Below are positions 35,070-43,165 of a stretch of 64,000 bases of DNA, piece after piece. This DNA comes from Candidatus Methanoperedentaceae archaeon. GTDB lineage: Archaea; Halobacteriota; Methanosarcinia; Methanosarcinales; Methanoperedenaceae. The stretch covers positions 1-64,000 of the forward strand of contig PQAS01000050.1 in the NCBI GenBank assembly GCA_003104905.1, in the 5' to 3' direction. The notes below the pieces were generated by a model. That model did not search any database, was not told the origin of the DNA, and saw only the letters and a program-made list of their open reading frames with translations. Both the position numbers and the translations under genes were made by a program. Numbering within the stretch: position 1 is the stretch's first letter; every line of letters starts with the position of its first letter.

Positions 35070-36712
35070 GAAAAATAATATCAGTCCTAATAATATTTGC
35101 TATGTTCACAAACGCCGTTTCTGCGGCCCAGATTAGCGGTACCGTTTCGTCAATCGGAAAGAAGCTCGCTGACCAGAAAGTTACACTGAACTCAGTGAAC
35201 ACTACACAGAGCGAGGAAACAGGGATTGTTTATAACTTCAAACAGCTCTCAGATACAACAACAGATAAAGACGGATATTATGCCTTTAACGGCTTAGCTT
35301 CCGGTATGTACCGGATAAATGTGACCTACAATGGTATAACGTATGGGGTGAATACAGGCCTTCAGGAGATGGCAGCACTGGATTTCAATCTTTCTGAAAA
35401 GATCGAAGGATATGTGCGTAAGACAAACACGACACTTGAAGGGATACCTGTACGCCTCATGGATGAAACCGGGATCGAGTTAATGAGCACTGTTACCAAT
35501 AAATCAGGTAAATATTCATTTAACATGGTCAATGCCGCAAGGAGCTATCTGGTTGGGGCAAATTACTCAGATGTACCATACACTGAACATGTTAACGCAT
35601 CAGAAAACGCCAATTTCACTGTTTATGAATCCACGAAAAACGGAGATATACTTACAGTTAAAATTTCCCACATCGTCCTTTCTTCAGCTACCAACGGCAT
35701 TAAAGTCGAAGAATATGTTGAATTCATAAATACAGGAGATAAGGTTTTTTTCAGTAAAGACCGGGCTTATGTAGGCATTTCAACGCCTGTGGATATTACA
35801 AGATTCCAGACAGATGCAATGGAATGCTGTCTGCAAAGAGAGAAGGATTCCGCATGGATAGACCCGATGAATCCGATATTGCCAGGAGGCACATATAAAG
35901 CACAGATATCATATATTTTTAATCCGGAATCCTCAAATAACCTGCTTAAAAAAGATATGATATACAATACGTCCTACATGACGCTGCTGTCTGATAAGAA
36001 GAACGGTTTCGGGATCGAAAGCAGCTCTGCCCAAAAAGAAACAGTCCCGAATGAAGGCAAAGAGTTCGAAGTCTTAAGCTTCATGAACATTCCCAGAGGC
36101 CAGAAACTGGATATCAGAATAACGAATTATGTTCCATCAAAAACAAGTACCCTGGAAGATTCCAACTATCTTATTCCTGTGGCGGCCGTACTGCTGATCG
36201 GAGCTATTTCTTACCCATTGCTCAAGAACAAACTCGGTAAAAAGCCCAGACGACGCCTGGTTAACAAAGTGACTCAATCGAAAGTTTCTATCGATGAAAT
36301 CCCGGAAGTCGTTGATGATATCCCGCAAATAGAAGTTGTCCATGAGAACGCCCCCGGGAAAGACATAAGTGAAATGTCTTTCGATGAATTGAGGATTGAA
36401 AAGAATGCTGCATTTGAATCGATCCTTGCACTTGAAAATAAATTCAATGCAGGAGAGGTTACGGAAAAGGAATACAAGGAGCTTAAGAAAGTATATAAAG
36501 AAAATGCAATGCTTGCTATTAAACAGCTAAAAGAAGCAGCATTAAACCTTGACCTCAACCAATCCACGCCCGTTCTTGAAACAATGATATCGCATATAGG
36601 CGACATCGATATTCTTGAAGAGCTGCTTGAGCGGGAAAAAGAAGGAGAAAACAGAGTAGAATTAAAGGAGATAATTGAACTGAGAATAGATGATATCGAA
36701 CGCAATGAATAA
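35066..36712 (+). CDS. Membrane protein with carboxypeptidase-regulatory-like repeats and SHOCT-like tail
   Basis: A 548-residue protein: signal peptide; two prealbumin-like/carboxypeptidase regulatory repeats (TTTDKDGYYAFNGLASGMYR, VTNKSGKYSFNMVNAARSY); a further beta domain; a membrane helix at about 368-385 (LIPVAAVLLIGAISYPLL); then a cytoplasmic tail with KFNAGEVTEKEYKELKKVYK, a short-helix oligomerisation-like motif, and a charged end. In the ccm operon, so a CcmI-like scaffold role is possible but not shown. The protein at 60644 has a similar plan. Confidence 0.7.
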   Translation: MRKIISVLIIFAMFTNAVSAAQISGTVSSIGKKLADQKVTLNSVNTTQSEETGIVYNFKQLSDTTTDKDGYYAFNGLASGMYRINVTYNGITYGVNTGLQEMAALDFNLSEKIEGYVRKTNTTLEGIPVRLMDETGIELMSTVTNKSGKYSFNMVNAARSYLVGANYSDVPYTEHVNASENANFTVYESTKNGDILTVKISHIVLSSATNGIKVEEYVEFINTGDKVFFSKDRAYVGISTPVDITRFQTDAMECCLQREKDSAWIDPMNPILPGGTYKAQISYIFNPESSNNLLKKDMIYNTSYMTLLSDKKNGFGIESSSAQKETVPNEGKEFEVLSFMNIPRGQKLDIRITNYVPSKTSTLEDSNYLIPVAAVLLIGAISYPLLKNKLGKKPRRRLVNKVTQSKVSIDEIPEVVDDIPQIEVVHENAPGKDISEMSFDELRIEKNAAFESILALENKFNAGEVTEKEYKELKKVYKENAMLAIKQLKEAALNLDLNQSTPVLETMISHIGDIDILEELLEREKEGENRVELKEIIELRIDDIERNE

Positions 36713-36718
36713 ACCCGG

Positions 36719-36738
36719 AGTGCGGGGAAACCCGCGCT
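36719..36738 (+). other. Intra-operon hairpin with GAAA tetraloop
   Basis: AGTGCGGG and CCCGCGCT form an 8-bp stem (one G-U pair) closed by GAAA. It lies between the stop of the preceding gene and the second ccmH. No T run follows, so it is more likely an RNA processing or stability element than a terminator. Confidence 0.5.
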
Positions 36739-36766
36739 TGTGTTCGATATATCTCCGAGGAAAATT

Positions 36767-37210
36767 ATGTTCAGGGTAATTATGCTTTTTACTCTTCTAA
36801 TATCAGGAATTAAACCTGCTATGGCAGAGCATGAAATGACTTCTGGCCTGATATGCCCGTGTGAATGTGAAATGGTTATTTCAACATGCAATTGCACCAC
36901 AGCGATACAGGTAAAAAAAGAAATTGCCCGGATGAAGGAAAGCGGCTTTTCGGAAATACAAATATTTTCAGCACTCCAGGCAGAGTACGGGAAGGAGATA
37001 CTGGCCAGCCCTGAAAAAACGAGTTCATTATCTTTGTGGGCAGGCGGTATAATATTAAGCATTTTATTTGTGTTTCTTGGATACATTTTTACAAGAAGAA
37101 CCAAAATGGCAGTTATACATGATGTAAAAAATTATGAACAGAGGTTTGAAGAAGAATATCGTGAGTTTGTTTCTGAATCTGAGGGAAATAATGTCAAAAA
37201 AACAAAATGA
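36767..37210 (+). CDS. ccmH: CcmH-family thioredox protein, second copy
   Basis: A 147-residue protein with signal peptide (IMLFTLLISGIKPAMA), the cysteine cluster CPCECEMVISTCNC, the helical MKESGFSEIQIFSALQAEYG part and one membrane helix. It matches the first CcmH in plan but has more cysteines. GAGGA precedes ATG 36767. Two CcmH copies may split the reductase and chaperone roles. Confidence 0.82.
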   Translation: MFRVIMLFTLLISGIKPAMAEHEMTSGLICPCECEMVISTCNCTTAIQVKKEIARMKESGFSEIQIFSALQAEYGKEILASPEKTSSLSLWAGGIILSILFVFLGYIFTRRTKMAVIHDVKNYEQRFEEEYREFVSESEGNNVKKTK

Positions 37211-37652
37211 AAAGTTAAAGAAAAACAAGGAAAAACCATACATGAGCATCCTGTTCATTTTTATCGTTATTGCGATTTTGGGCGCAGCACTGTATTTGAT
37301 CATGAGCAAATCAGCATCCTTGGAGCCTGTGAACAAAGACGCCATTAAAATGACCATCACCATGGCAGGATTTGAACCCAATATAATCAGGGCAAAGGTC
37401 GGGCAGCCTGTCACTATAAACCTGATAAATCCGGACAATTCAATGCACTCGGATGGGGGCGGTATCCACAACTTCATGCTCACCGAAGGTCTGGCAAGCC
37501 TGGTGCCAGGTCTGAATATCACAGTTTTACCGGAAAGTCAGAACGTGTTCACATTCACGCCGGCAAAACCCGGAGAATATCACTGGTATTGCGATTCATG
37601 CTGCGGCGGCAAAGAGAATCCCAGCATGCATGGAACGCTTATTGTTGCTTGA
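37191..37652 (+). CDS. Membrane-anchored cupredoxin-domain protein
   Basis: A 153-residue protein with a basic start, one helix (ILFIFIVIAILGAALYLI), and a cupredoxin domain. Candidate copper ligands are H93 (GIHNFML), C134, C137/C138, M146 and H147 in HWYCDSCCGGKENPSMHG. The pattern recalls nitrosocyanin and CuA-type sites but is not identical to either. GAGGG lies before ATG 37191, inside the end of ccmH. Confidence 0.75.
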   Translation: MSKKQNEKLKKNKEKPYMSILFIFIVIAILGAALYLIMSKSASLEPVNKDAIKMTITMAGFEPNIIRAKVGQPVTINLINPDNSMHSDGGGIHNFMLTEGLASLVPGLNITVLPESQNVFTFTPAKPGEYHWYCDSCCGGKENPSMHGTLIVA

Positions 37653-37659
37653 AGGAACC

Positions 37660-38355
37660 ATGGCGATCGATCCACAAACCTTAACGCTTCCCCTTGTAAT
37701 TACGGCAGGCCTAATTGACGGTTTCAATCCATGCGCTTTTGCAGTACTGCTGCTTTTCATCACTTTTACTATGGGAATGCTCCAGTTCCGGACTAATTAC
37801 AGGTATGGACTGATGAAAGTGGGTTTGATATACATCAGCGGAATTTTTGTAACCTATGTCTTAATAGGCATCGGTTTTTTGAGTGCTATATCTTTCTTTT
37901 CCACAACTCATGCAGTGGGTAAGGCTGCCGGATTTATCTCCATTGTCCTCGGGTTGATATTAATGAAGGATTATTTCATACCTGGAAGACCTCTTCTGGC
38001 AATTCCGGGCAGCATGCACGCGTCAATTAACAACTGGATAAAGCGCACCACAGTTCCCGGTGTCTTCGGCGCCGGCGTCCTTGTCGGCCTTTGCACAGTG
38101 CCATGCAGCGGCGGCATCTATCTTGCGGTTATAGGACTATTATCACTGCAATCCACGCTGGTTCAGGGCATATTATACCTTCTGCTCTACAACCTGATGC
38201 TTATCATACCTCTTGTTGCAGTTCTTCTTGCTTCATCGAACAGAAAAGTCGTAGATAAGATGGTTGCATGGCAGTCAGGGAATAAAGCAACTATAAGATT
38301 GTTAATGGGCTCATTCATGGTTGCAATGGGATTTGTGATATTGGAGATAATATGA
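37660..38355 (+). CDS. ccdA: CcdA/DsbD-family thiol-disulfide transporter
   Basis: A 231-residue protein with six membrane helices and the two conserved cysteine motifs, FNPCAFAVLLLF and CTVPCSGGIYL. It moves electrons from cytoplasmic thioredoxin to external thiols such as CcmH. Start ATG 37660 has GAAGGA upstream; the longer frame would overlap the cupredoxin gene. Confidence 0.9.
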   Translation: MAIDPQTLTLPLVITAGLIDGFNPCAFAVLLLFITFTMGMLQFRTNYRYGLMKVGLIYISGIFVTYVLIGIGFLSAISFFSTTHAVGKAAGFISIVLGLILMKDYFIPGRPLLAIPGSMHASINNWIKRTTVPGVFGAGVLVGLCTVPCSGGIYLAVIGLLSLQSTLVQGILYLLLYNLMLIIPLVAVLLASSNRKVVDKMVAWQSGNKATIRLLMGSFMVAMGFVILEII

Positions 38356-38368
38356 TACGGAGGATGAT

Positions 38369-38836
38369 ATGAAATCTAAATTTATTCCTGGTTTTATTGC
38401 AATCGCATTAATTCTGATAATAGCATATACAATATCCGGAGGCCCTCAGATGTTAAACAAAACTGCCGTCTCAGGTAATTATATACAAACAAAACCTGAA
38501 CTTCCGGAGTTTGCCGAGAAAACCGGGCGGGTGGCTGAAGCCTATATCTTTGCAGCGCAGAACCAGGATAAAGTCATGTATCTTGCCTGTTATTGCGGCT
38601 GTGCTGACATGCAGCATTCTAACAACCTCATCTCACATAAGAGCCTGAAGGAGTGTTATATCAAAACTGATGGCAGCTATGAGCCGCATGCATCCGAATG
38701 CAAGCTGTGCAATGACATTACACTTGAAGCAAGGGATTTGTTGATGACGGGTTATTCGCTCAAAGATGTAAGAACGAAAATTGATAATGAGTATTCAGGC
38801 AGGGGTATCGGAACGAATACACCGCTGCCTCCATGA
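38369..38836 (+). CDS. PCYCGC-motif exported protein
   Basis: A 155-residue exported protein with an N-terminal helix and the motif ACYCGCADMQHSNNLISHKS, the core of the PCYCGC family. Further cysteines (KECYI, ECKLC) bring the total to six. A metal- or redox-binding role at the cell surface is likely. GGAGG precedes the ATG. Confidence 0.75.
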   Translation: MKSKFIPGFIAIALILIIAYTISGGPQMLNKTAVSGNYIQTKPELPEFAEKTGRVAEAYIFAAQNQDKVMYLACYCGCADMQHSNNLISHKSLKECYIKTDGSYEPHASECKLCNDITLEARDLLMTGYSLKDVRTKIDNEYSGRGIGTNTPLPP

Positions 38837-38892
38837 AATACGTAATTTATATTAAACATAAAGTAAATATAATATAAAAATAAAAAGGAGAA

Positions 38893-38943
38893 ATGAAAAA
38901 TATGCAAATAGTTCTTGTAACATTTTTTCCAAGAGGTGCATAA
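38893..38943 (+). CDS. Possible 16-residue leader peptide
   Basis: ATG 38893 follows AAAAAGGAG with ideal spacing and encodes MKNMQIVLVTFFPRGA. Its TAA directly abuts the ATG of the next gene. This looks like a translational-coupling leader, but 16 codons can occur by chance. Confidence 0.35.
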   Translation: MKNMQIVLVTFFPRGA

Positions 38944-39195
38944 ATGGAAAACGATACAAAGACTCAAGATAATAAAGGATTTTTCAGCAAGCACAGGCAT
39001 ACATTAATGATGATGCTTGGCTGCATGATTCCGCTTGTGCTTATCGGGATTCTGTGGATAGCAGGAGTCTCGCAGAATATACTTTCTTTTGGAATACTGC
39101 TGCTGTGTCCGATAATGCATCTTTTGATGATGAAAAATATGAAACATGGCAACCATGAAAATCAAATTGGTGAAGATAAAAAAGAGATTCTATGA
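38944..39195 (+). CDS. DUF2933-like small membrane protein
   Basis: An 83-residue protein with a charged N-terminus, a hydrophobic hairpin (MLGCMIPLVLIGILWIAG, then LSFGILLLCPIMHLLMM) and a His-rich end. CPIMHLLMMKNMKHG fits the DUF2933 CPxMH pattern seen near copper genes. Overlaps the next gene by ATGA. Confidence 0.7.
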   Translation: MENDTKTQDNKGFFSKHRHTLMMMLGCMIPLVLIGILWIAGVSQNILSFGILLLCPIMHLLMMKNMKHGNHENQIGEDKKEIL

Positions 39196-39782
39196 AAAGA
39201 ATTTACATTGTAATTATTGTAGCGGCTGTGCTGGCAGTATCTTTTCTATACCTGTCAGATTCCAGGAAAAGTATCTTCACTGAGAAGCTTGGCGACATGA
39301 CTTTGACAAAATACGAAATAGGCGAGGTTGCTGCGCAGCAGATATCGAAAATGTACGGACTAAAGGACATACCACTGGCGAAAGGGTACTTCGCAGTTTA
39401 CAGCGGCAGAAACGGCACAATGAGGGTCTGGGTCGCCGAAGCCGCGGACCATAATGTTGCAAATGACGCCTTTGGCGCGATGAATTCCATGCTTGGAGGT
39501 TCAACAGGGCACGAAGGGCATGAATACTCGGGCGATGTGGGGCAGACAGATTCACATAAAGGACACGGCGATGCAAGTATGTTGAATGGCACCATACCCG
39601 TTAAAGTGGATATTATGGAGTTTGTGAAACCCGATGTTTATATGATGAAAGCAAATAACGAATACAATTACTATTATTTTAAAATGGATTATAAAATGGG
39701 AAGAGTTTTCTGGATGATTTTTGATTCTCCGGATACGGTTTATCAATTGTCTATTGTGAAGCAGGCTGTAATGGACATATAG
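39192..39782 (+). CDS. Exported His-rich protein, paralogue A
   Basis: A 196-residue protein with an N-terminal membrane anchor and a body shared with the next gene: EKLGDMTL, then a beta-rich region, ending RVFWMIFDSPDTVYQLSIVKQAVMDI. It has an inserted histidine-rich loop (GHEGHEYSGD, SHKGHGD) that probably binds metal. No known family recognised. Confidence 0.65.
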   Translation: MKRIYIVIIVAAVLAVSFLYLSDSRKSIFTEKLGDMTLTKYEIGEVAAQQISKMYGLKDIPLAKGYFAVYSGRNGTMRVWVAEAADHNVANDAFGAMNSMLGGSTGHEGHEYSGDVGQTDSHKGHGDASMLNGTIPVKVDIMEFVKPDVYMMKANNEYNYYYFKMDYKMGRVFWMIFDSPDTVYQLSIVKQAVMDI

Positions 39783-39790
39783 GAGGAGCT

Positions 39791-40315
39791 ATGAGAAAAA
39801 ACATATCTGAAATATATCTTGCAATATTCATAATTGCTGTAATTGCAATTACTGTGTCAGCTTACCTGTTGACGGAAAGCAGCACAAACATATTCCCTTC
39901 TAAACTGGGCGATATGAGCCTTGCTTTTTATAGAGATGGAGATATTGCAATGAAGGAGGTAAATGGACTGCATGGCAATAATCCGGATATAAAGATTGAG
40001 AATGCCTATATAGCGAATTACAGGAACAATCCTGACAGCAAAGCCAAATTCTGGGTATCGGATTCCAAAACAAGCGAGGAAGCATCATCCCTTCTTGAGA
40101 CCATGAATGTCAGGGTGGGAAAAACAGGAATGTTCAGTGATTCCACGCCTATGAATATAGAAGGTATTCCTGTTTATTTTGTGACTGGAAAACCGGAACT
40201 TGGCCTGTATCATTACTTCTATGCCAAAGATAAAAGGGTGTTCTGGATACAGATAGATAATCCGGATGAAGCTTACAGGCTCAATTTCATGAGAGAAGCC
40301 ATTAAACGGATTTAA
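39791..40315 (+). CDS. Exported protein, paralogue B
   Basis: A 174-residue paralogue of the preceding protein: N-terminal anchor, SKLGDMSLAFYRDGDIA, and the end KRVFWIQIDNPDEAYRLNFMREAIKRI. It lacks the His-rich loop. GGAGG precedes the ATG. It closes the operon and converges on pstB with 6 bases between. Confidence 0.65.
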   Translation: MRKNISEIYLAIFIIAVIAITVSAYLLTESSTNIFPSKLGDMSLAFYRDGDIAMKEVNGLHGNNPDIKIENAYIANYRNNPDSKAKFWVSDSKTSEEASSLLETMNVRVGKTGMFSDSTPMNIEGIPVYFVTGKPELGLYHYFYAKDKRVFWIQIDNPDEAYRLNFMREAIKRI

Positions 40316-40321
40316 CGCAAT

Positions 40322-41311
40322 TTACTTTTGTATAACTATCTGCCAATCAGTCTTATTGATCTGTTTTACATTCAAGATCTTATGTCCGTCAGCTTCCATT
40401 CCTCTTGGCACCTCGGTAACTGCCAGGGGATCGTCAACAATTACCTTCAGGATCTTCCCCTCCTCCATAGTATGCAGAGCCTGTTTGGCATATACAAAAT
40501 TGAACGGGCACGCATTTCCTTTCAGGTTCAACTCTGAATCAACCTTGAAATCGGCAAAGAAAGTACCGTTGATATATGCCCGCGTCCTTTCCTCCTTAGG
40601 ATTCTCAAACACTTCATTTGCAGGGCCGTGTTCCACAAGCTCACCGAGATAGAGATGAACAACATAATCGGCAAGTCTCATAGCCTGATGAATATTGTGG
40701 GTAACTATTACGATCGTATAATCTTTCTTGAGCTTGAGGAGCTGCTGCTCGATATGCTGCGAAGAGACAGGGTCAAGGGCAGATGTAGGCTCATCGCATA
40801 ATATGATCTCAGGCTCGACAGCCAAACCTCTTGCAAGGCAGAGCCTCTGCTGCTGGCCTATGGATAATTGAGAGGCGGGAGAGTTCAACCTGTCTTTGAC
40901 TTCCTCCCATAAACCCACGAGTTTCAGGTATTTCTCGACAATTGCATCAAGGTCAGGCTTTTTACTTAATCCATGGATTTTTGGCCCGTATGCAATATTA
41001 TCATAAATCGACATGGGAAGCGGAATGGGTTTCTGGGCAAGCAAACCCATTTTCTTCCTGATGTTCACGATATCTGTCTTCCTGTCAAAAACATCTTCAT
41101 TATCTATCAGAATCTTCCCGGAATATGTAATTCCATCTGTAAGATCAATAAGCCGGTTCATGCATTTGAGCAGGGTGGATTTTCCGCATCCTGAGGGGCC
41201 GATAATAGCAGTGATCTGTTTCTTTGGTATTCGAACGGATATATTCTTTAATGCATGGTTCCCAATGTAATATGCATTCACATTATCAATTTCGATCTGG
41301 GTTTCTGACAT
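40322..41311 (-). CDS. pstB: Phosphate ABC transporter ATPase PstB fused to a TusA-like domain
   Basis: A 329-residue protein. Residues 1-250 are PstB: Walker A GPSGCGKST, a variant signature LSIGQQQR, Walker B ILCDEPTSALD and switch VTHNIHQA. Residues 255-329 are a TusA/SirA-like domain with LNLKGNACPFNFVYAKQAL (C268, a CPFN version of the CPxP motif) and LKVIVDDPLAV. Normal PstB is about 250 residues, so the extra domain is a true fusion. The Shine-Dalgarno GGAGG lies inside the end of the upstream IscB relic. Confidence 0.9.
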   Translation of the reverse strand: MSETQIEIDNVNAYYIGNHALKNISVRIPKKQITAIIGPSGCGKSTLLKCMNRLIDLTDGITYSGKILIDNEDVFDRKTDIVNIRKKMGLLAQKPIPLPMSIYDNIAYGPKIHGLSKKPDLDAIVEKYLKLVGLWEEVKDRLNSPASQLSIGQQQRLCLARGLAVEPEIILCDEPTSALDPVSSQHIEQQLLKLKKDYTIVIVTHNIHQAMRLADYVVHLYLGELVEHGPANEVFENPKEERTRAYINGTFFADFKVDSELNLKGNACPFNFVYAKQALHTMEEGKILKVIVDDPLAVTEVPRGMEADGHKILNVKQINKTDWQIVIQK

Positions 41312-41312
41312 T

Positions 41313-42251
41313 TCATAACCCTCCGTAGGGTGCAGGGGTAGCGGAAACCCCCGACTTATAATCAGGGGAGGAGCATACCCCGCCTATATACGCTATTAAC
41401 AACGTATTAGCAGATTCTAATTTCTTCAAGTCTTTTGCTTTTGCCGATGCATGTATCTTTGTTCCATCAAGTGTTCTTAATTCGAAATACCCTGTTTTTC
41501 TTCTACCAAAAACAAAGCATTCGATACTATTCCAGAGAACCTTATCGAATCTCTGGAAGCCATGAATGATCCGGGCAGCCGTATTCTTGATATGGCTTCT
41601 ATCGCCTTTGAATAATTTACGGTTGCATTTCCTGACCTGTTTTATTATGAATTTTATCGAACTTCTTTCCTGCATAATTCCTCCTGCAATTACAAAAGCA
41701 TCGGTACTATGAGATTTCTCAAGTCCTAATGCTATTCTATCAAATTTCGTGATATATCCATAAGTATGATTTACAATATTTCCAGCAGCTTTTAACTTAT
41801 TGACCAGCTTCCATCTTACGATTGACATGAATGTTTCCGGCTTGAATCCTTTGGGGATTTTTATATCCAGTATTAACTTACCTGTTGAAACTTTATCATG
41901 ACAGGTTTCGCATAGCGTTAAGAGATTATCAGGTGCATCCCCACCGATTTGTCTTGAAACAATATGATGGACTTCAAGTATCGGGTTTTTTGATTTTCCT
42001 TTACAATGCTGGCATGTGTGGTCATCACGGTACAGTACGTATTCTCTTGCATTCCAGCTATCTTTCTGGACTTCGTTCTGGTATTCTATTCCTGATATTC
42101 CAGGATTTTTGAGTTTCTGGATGTCGAAAGCTGCTACTTCTATGTCTATTTTCGTTATAGGTAGAAGTTGTTTTACTTTTTCGATTAGCTTAATATGGCT
42201 ATCCCTGAGAGTTTCTTCTAACTTCTGCATATTTCTAAGCCTCCTTGTCAA
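41313..42251 (-). pseudogene. iscB: IscB-like RNA-guided nuclease, N-terminally truncated
   Basis: A 312-codon frame beginning at TTG 42251, directly after an in-frame TAG. It keeps RuvC-II (IDIEVAAFD, E38), the HNH domain (CQHC C80/C83, EVHHI H95/H96, DNLLTLCETCH), RuvC-III (HSTDA, H181/D184) and the C-terminal target-interaction region. It lacks the PLMP domain, RuvC-I and bridge helix that occupy the first 150 or so residues of IscB. Without RuvC-I the RuvC site is incomplete; the HNH site could still work. It is inserted between pstA and pstB. Confidence 0.8.
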
Positions 42252-42311
42252 CTAATTTCTCACATCCCTCACAGGACATGCCCCCGACTTTTAGTCGGGG
42301 GTAATTGACGC
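41316..42311 (-). mobile_element. iscB: Decayed IscB-type IS200/IS605-like insertion in the pst operon
   Basis: The unit runs from a perfect 9-bp hairpin (CCCCCGACT/AGTCGGGGG, 42281-42301) near the pstA stop to the end region 41316-41384, which resembles 324-391. A TTAC abuts the left hairpin on the minus strand, as at insertion sites of some IS200/IS605 elements. No upstream omega RNA of HEARO size fits in the 60 bases before the frame. No TnpA is present, so it cannot move itself. Confidence 0.6.
42281..42301. repeat. Left-end hairpin of the IscB element
   Basis: CCCCCGACT (42281-42289), a TTT loop, then AGTCGGGGG (42293-42301): a perfect 9-bp stem. A weaker relative (cccccgact..atcagggg, 41349-41367) lies at the other end. 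Confidence 0.7.
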
Positions 42312-42313
42312 AC

Positions 42314-43165
42314 CTATTTTATGATATATTTAGTATATTTTTTTGAAAGAATTCTTGTGGTTATACTTATGGCTAAAATTACCAGCAGGAGGATTACCGC
42401 GGATGCATATGCTTTCTGCTGAACCTGCGGCAAAGGTGTTCCAAGCTGGAAAAAGATCGCAAGAGGAAGAGATGCTGTGGCATCAAAAAGAGAAGTTGGT
42501 ATCCTGTCTGTATATCCTGCTGTGAACAGTATGGAAGCCGCATCACCAATTCCTCTTCCAAAAGCTATCAGCACACCCGTCATGAGGCCGGGCAGAGCCT
42601 GTTTTGAAACAACTCTCAATGTGGTCTCAAGCCTGGTCGCTCCAAGTGAGTATGATACTTCTTTAAGTTCGATGGGAACGGTTTTTATGACCTCTTCCAT
42701 TGCTCTGGTCATTATAGGGAGTTCAAGCAATGCAAGTACGATTATTCCTGCGAGAAGAGATGCTCTCATATGGAAATACATCAATACCGTGAATCCGAAT
42801 GCTCCATATACAATAGAGGGAGTGCCCCAGAGAATATCGAGCGATAAGCGTGTTATATTTGAAAGCCGGGTACCTCCGGAATATTCTTTCTGGAGATAGA
42901 ACGCAATACCTATACTCAGGAAAAATGCCAGCACAGTCCCGCCAAATGTTAGATATAATGAACCTATGATGGCATTCAGTATGCCCCCTCCTTTTCCTAG
43001 ATAGTAACCGCCCTGGGCTGTCTTTGTGAGCATATCGATATCCAGGACAGGCAAACCTTTCCAGAGTATTATTCCAATTACTGCAAGGAGGCTGCCAACT
43101 ACGATCACAAGTGATAATATCATCAATGCTTTAAAGATCGACTCTTCAATCCTTCGAAGCTCCAT
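42314..43165 (-). CDS. pstA: Phosphate ABC transporter permease PstA
   Basis: A 283-residue permease with six helices and the binding-protein-dependent transport EAA loop region (RAMEEVIKTVPIELKEVSYSLGATRLET). GAFGFTVLMYF and GIGDAASILF are typical of PstA. Directly after pstC. Its former link to pstB is interrupted by the IscB insertion. Confidence 0.93.
   Translation of the reverse strand: MELRRIEESIFKALMILSLVIVVGSLLAVIGIILWKGLPVLDIDMLTKTAQGGYYLGKGGGILNAIIGSLYLTFGGTVLAFFLSIGIAFYLQKEYSGGTRLSNITRLSLDILWGTPSIVYGAFGFTVLMYFHMRASLLAGIIVLALLELPIMTRAMEEVIKTVPIELKEVSYSLGATRLETTLRVVSKQALPGLMTGVLIAFGRGIGDAASILFTAGYTDRIPTSLFDATASLPLAIFFQLGTPLPQVQQKAYASAVILLLVILAISITTRILSKKYTKYIIK

Noticed and set aside
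35066-36712. Calling this protein CcmI or CcmG
   Set aside because: It has neither a thioredoxin CxxC fold nor TPR repeats; only its position in the ccm operon suggests such a role.
36274-37104. A 276-codon minus-strand frame
   Set aside because: It lies antisense to the end of the ccm-operon membrane protein and the second ccmH, is serine/isoleucine-rich without any motif, and both plus-strand genes have clear domains and ribosome sites.
41349-41367. A transcription terminator before pstB
   Set aside because: The hairpin overlaps coding sequence of the IscB tail, has no T run and matches the element end near 340-360, so it is an IS end, not a terminator.
42252-42311. An omega RNA directly upstream of the IscB frame
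   Set aside because: Only about 60 bases separate the frame from pstA, and they are mostly the left-end hairpin. There is no room for a HEARO-size RNA.
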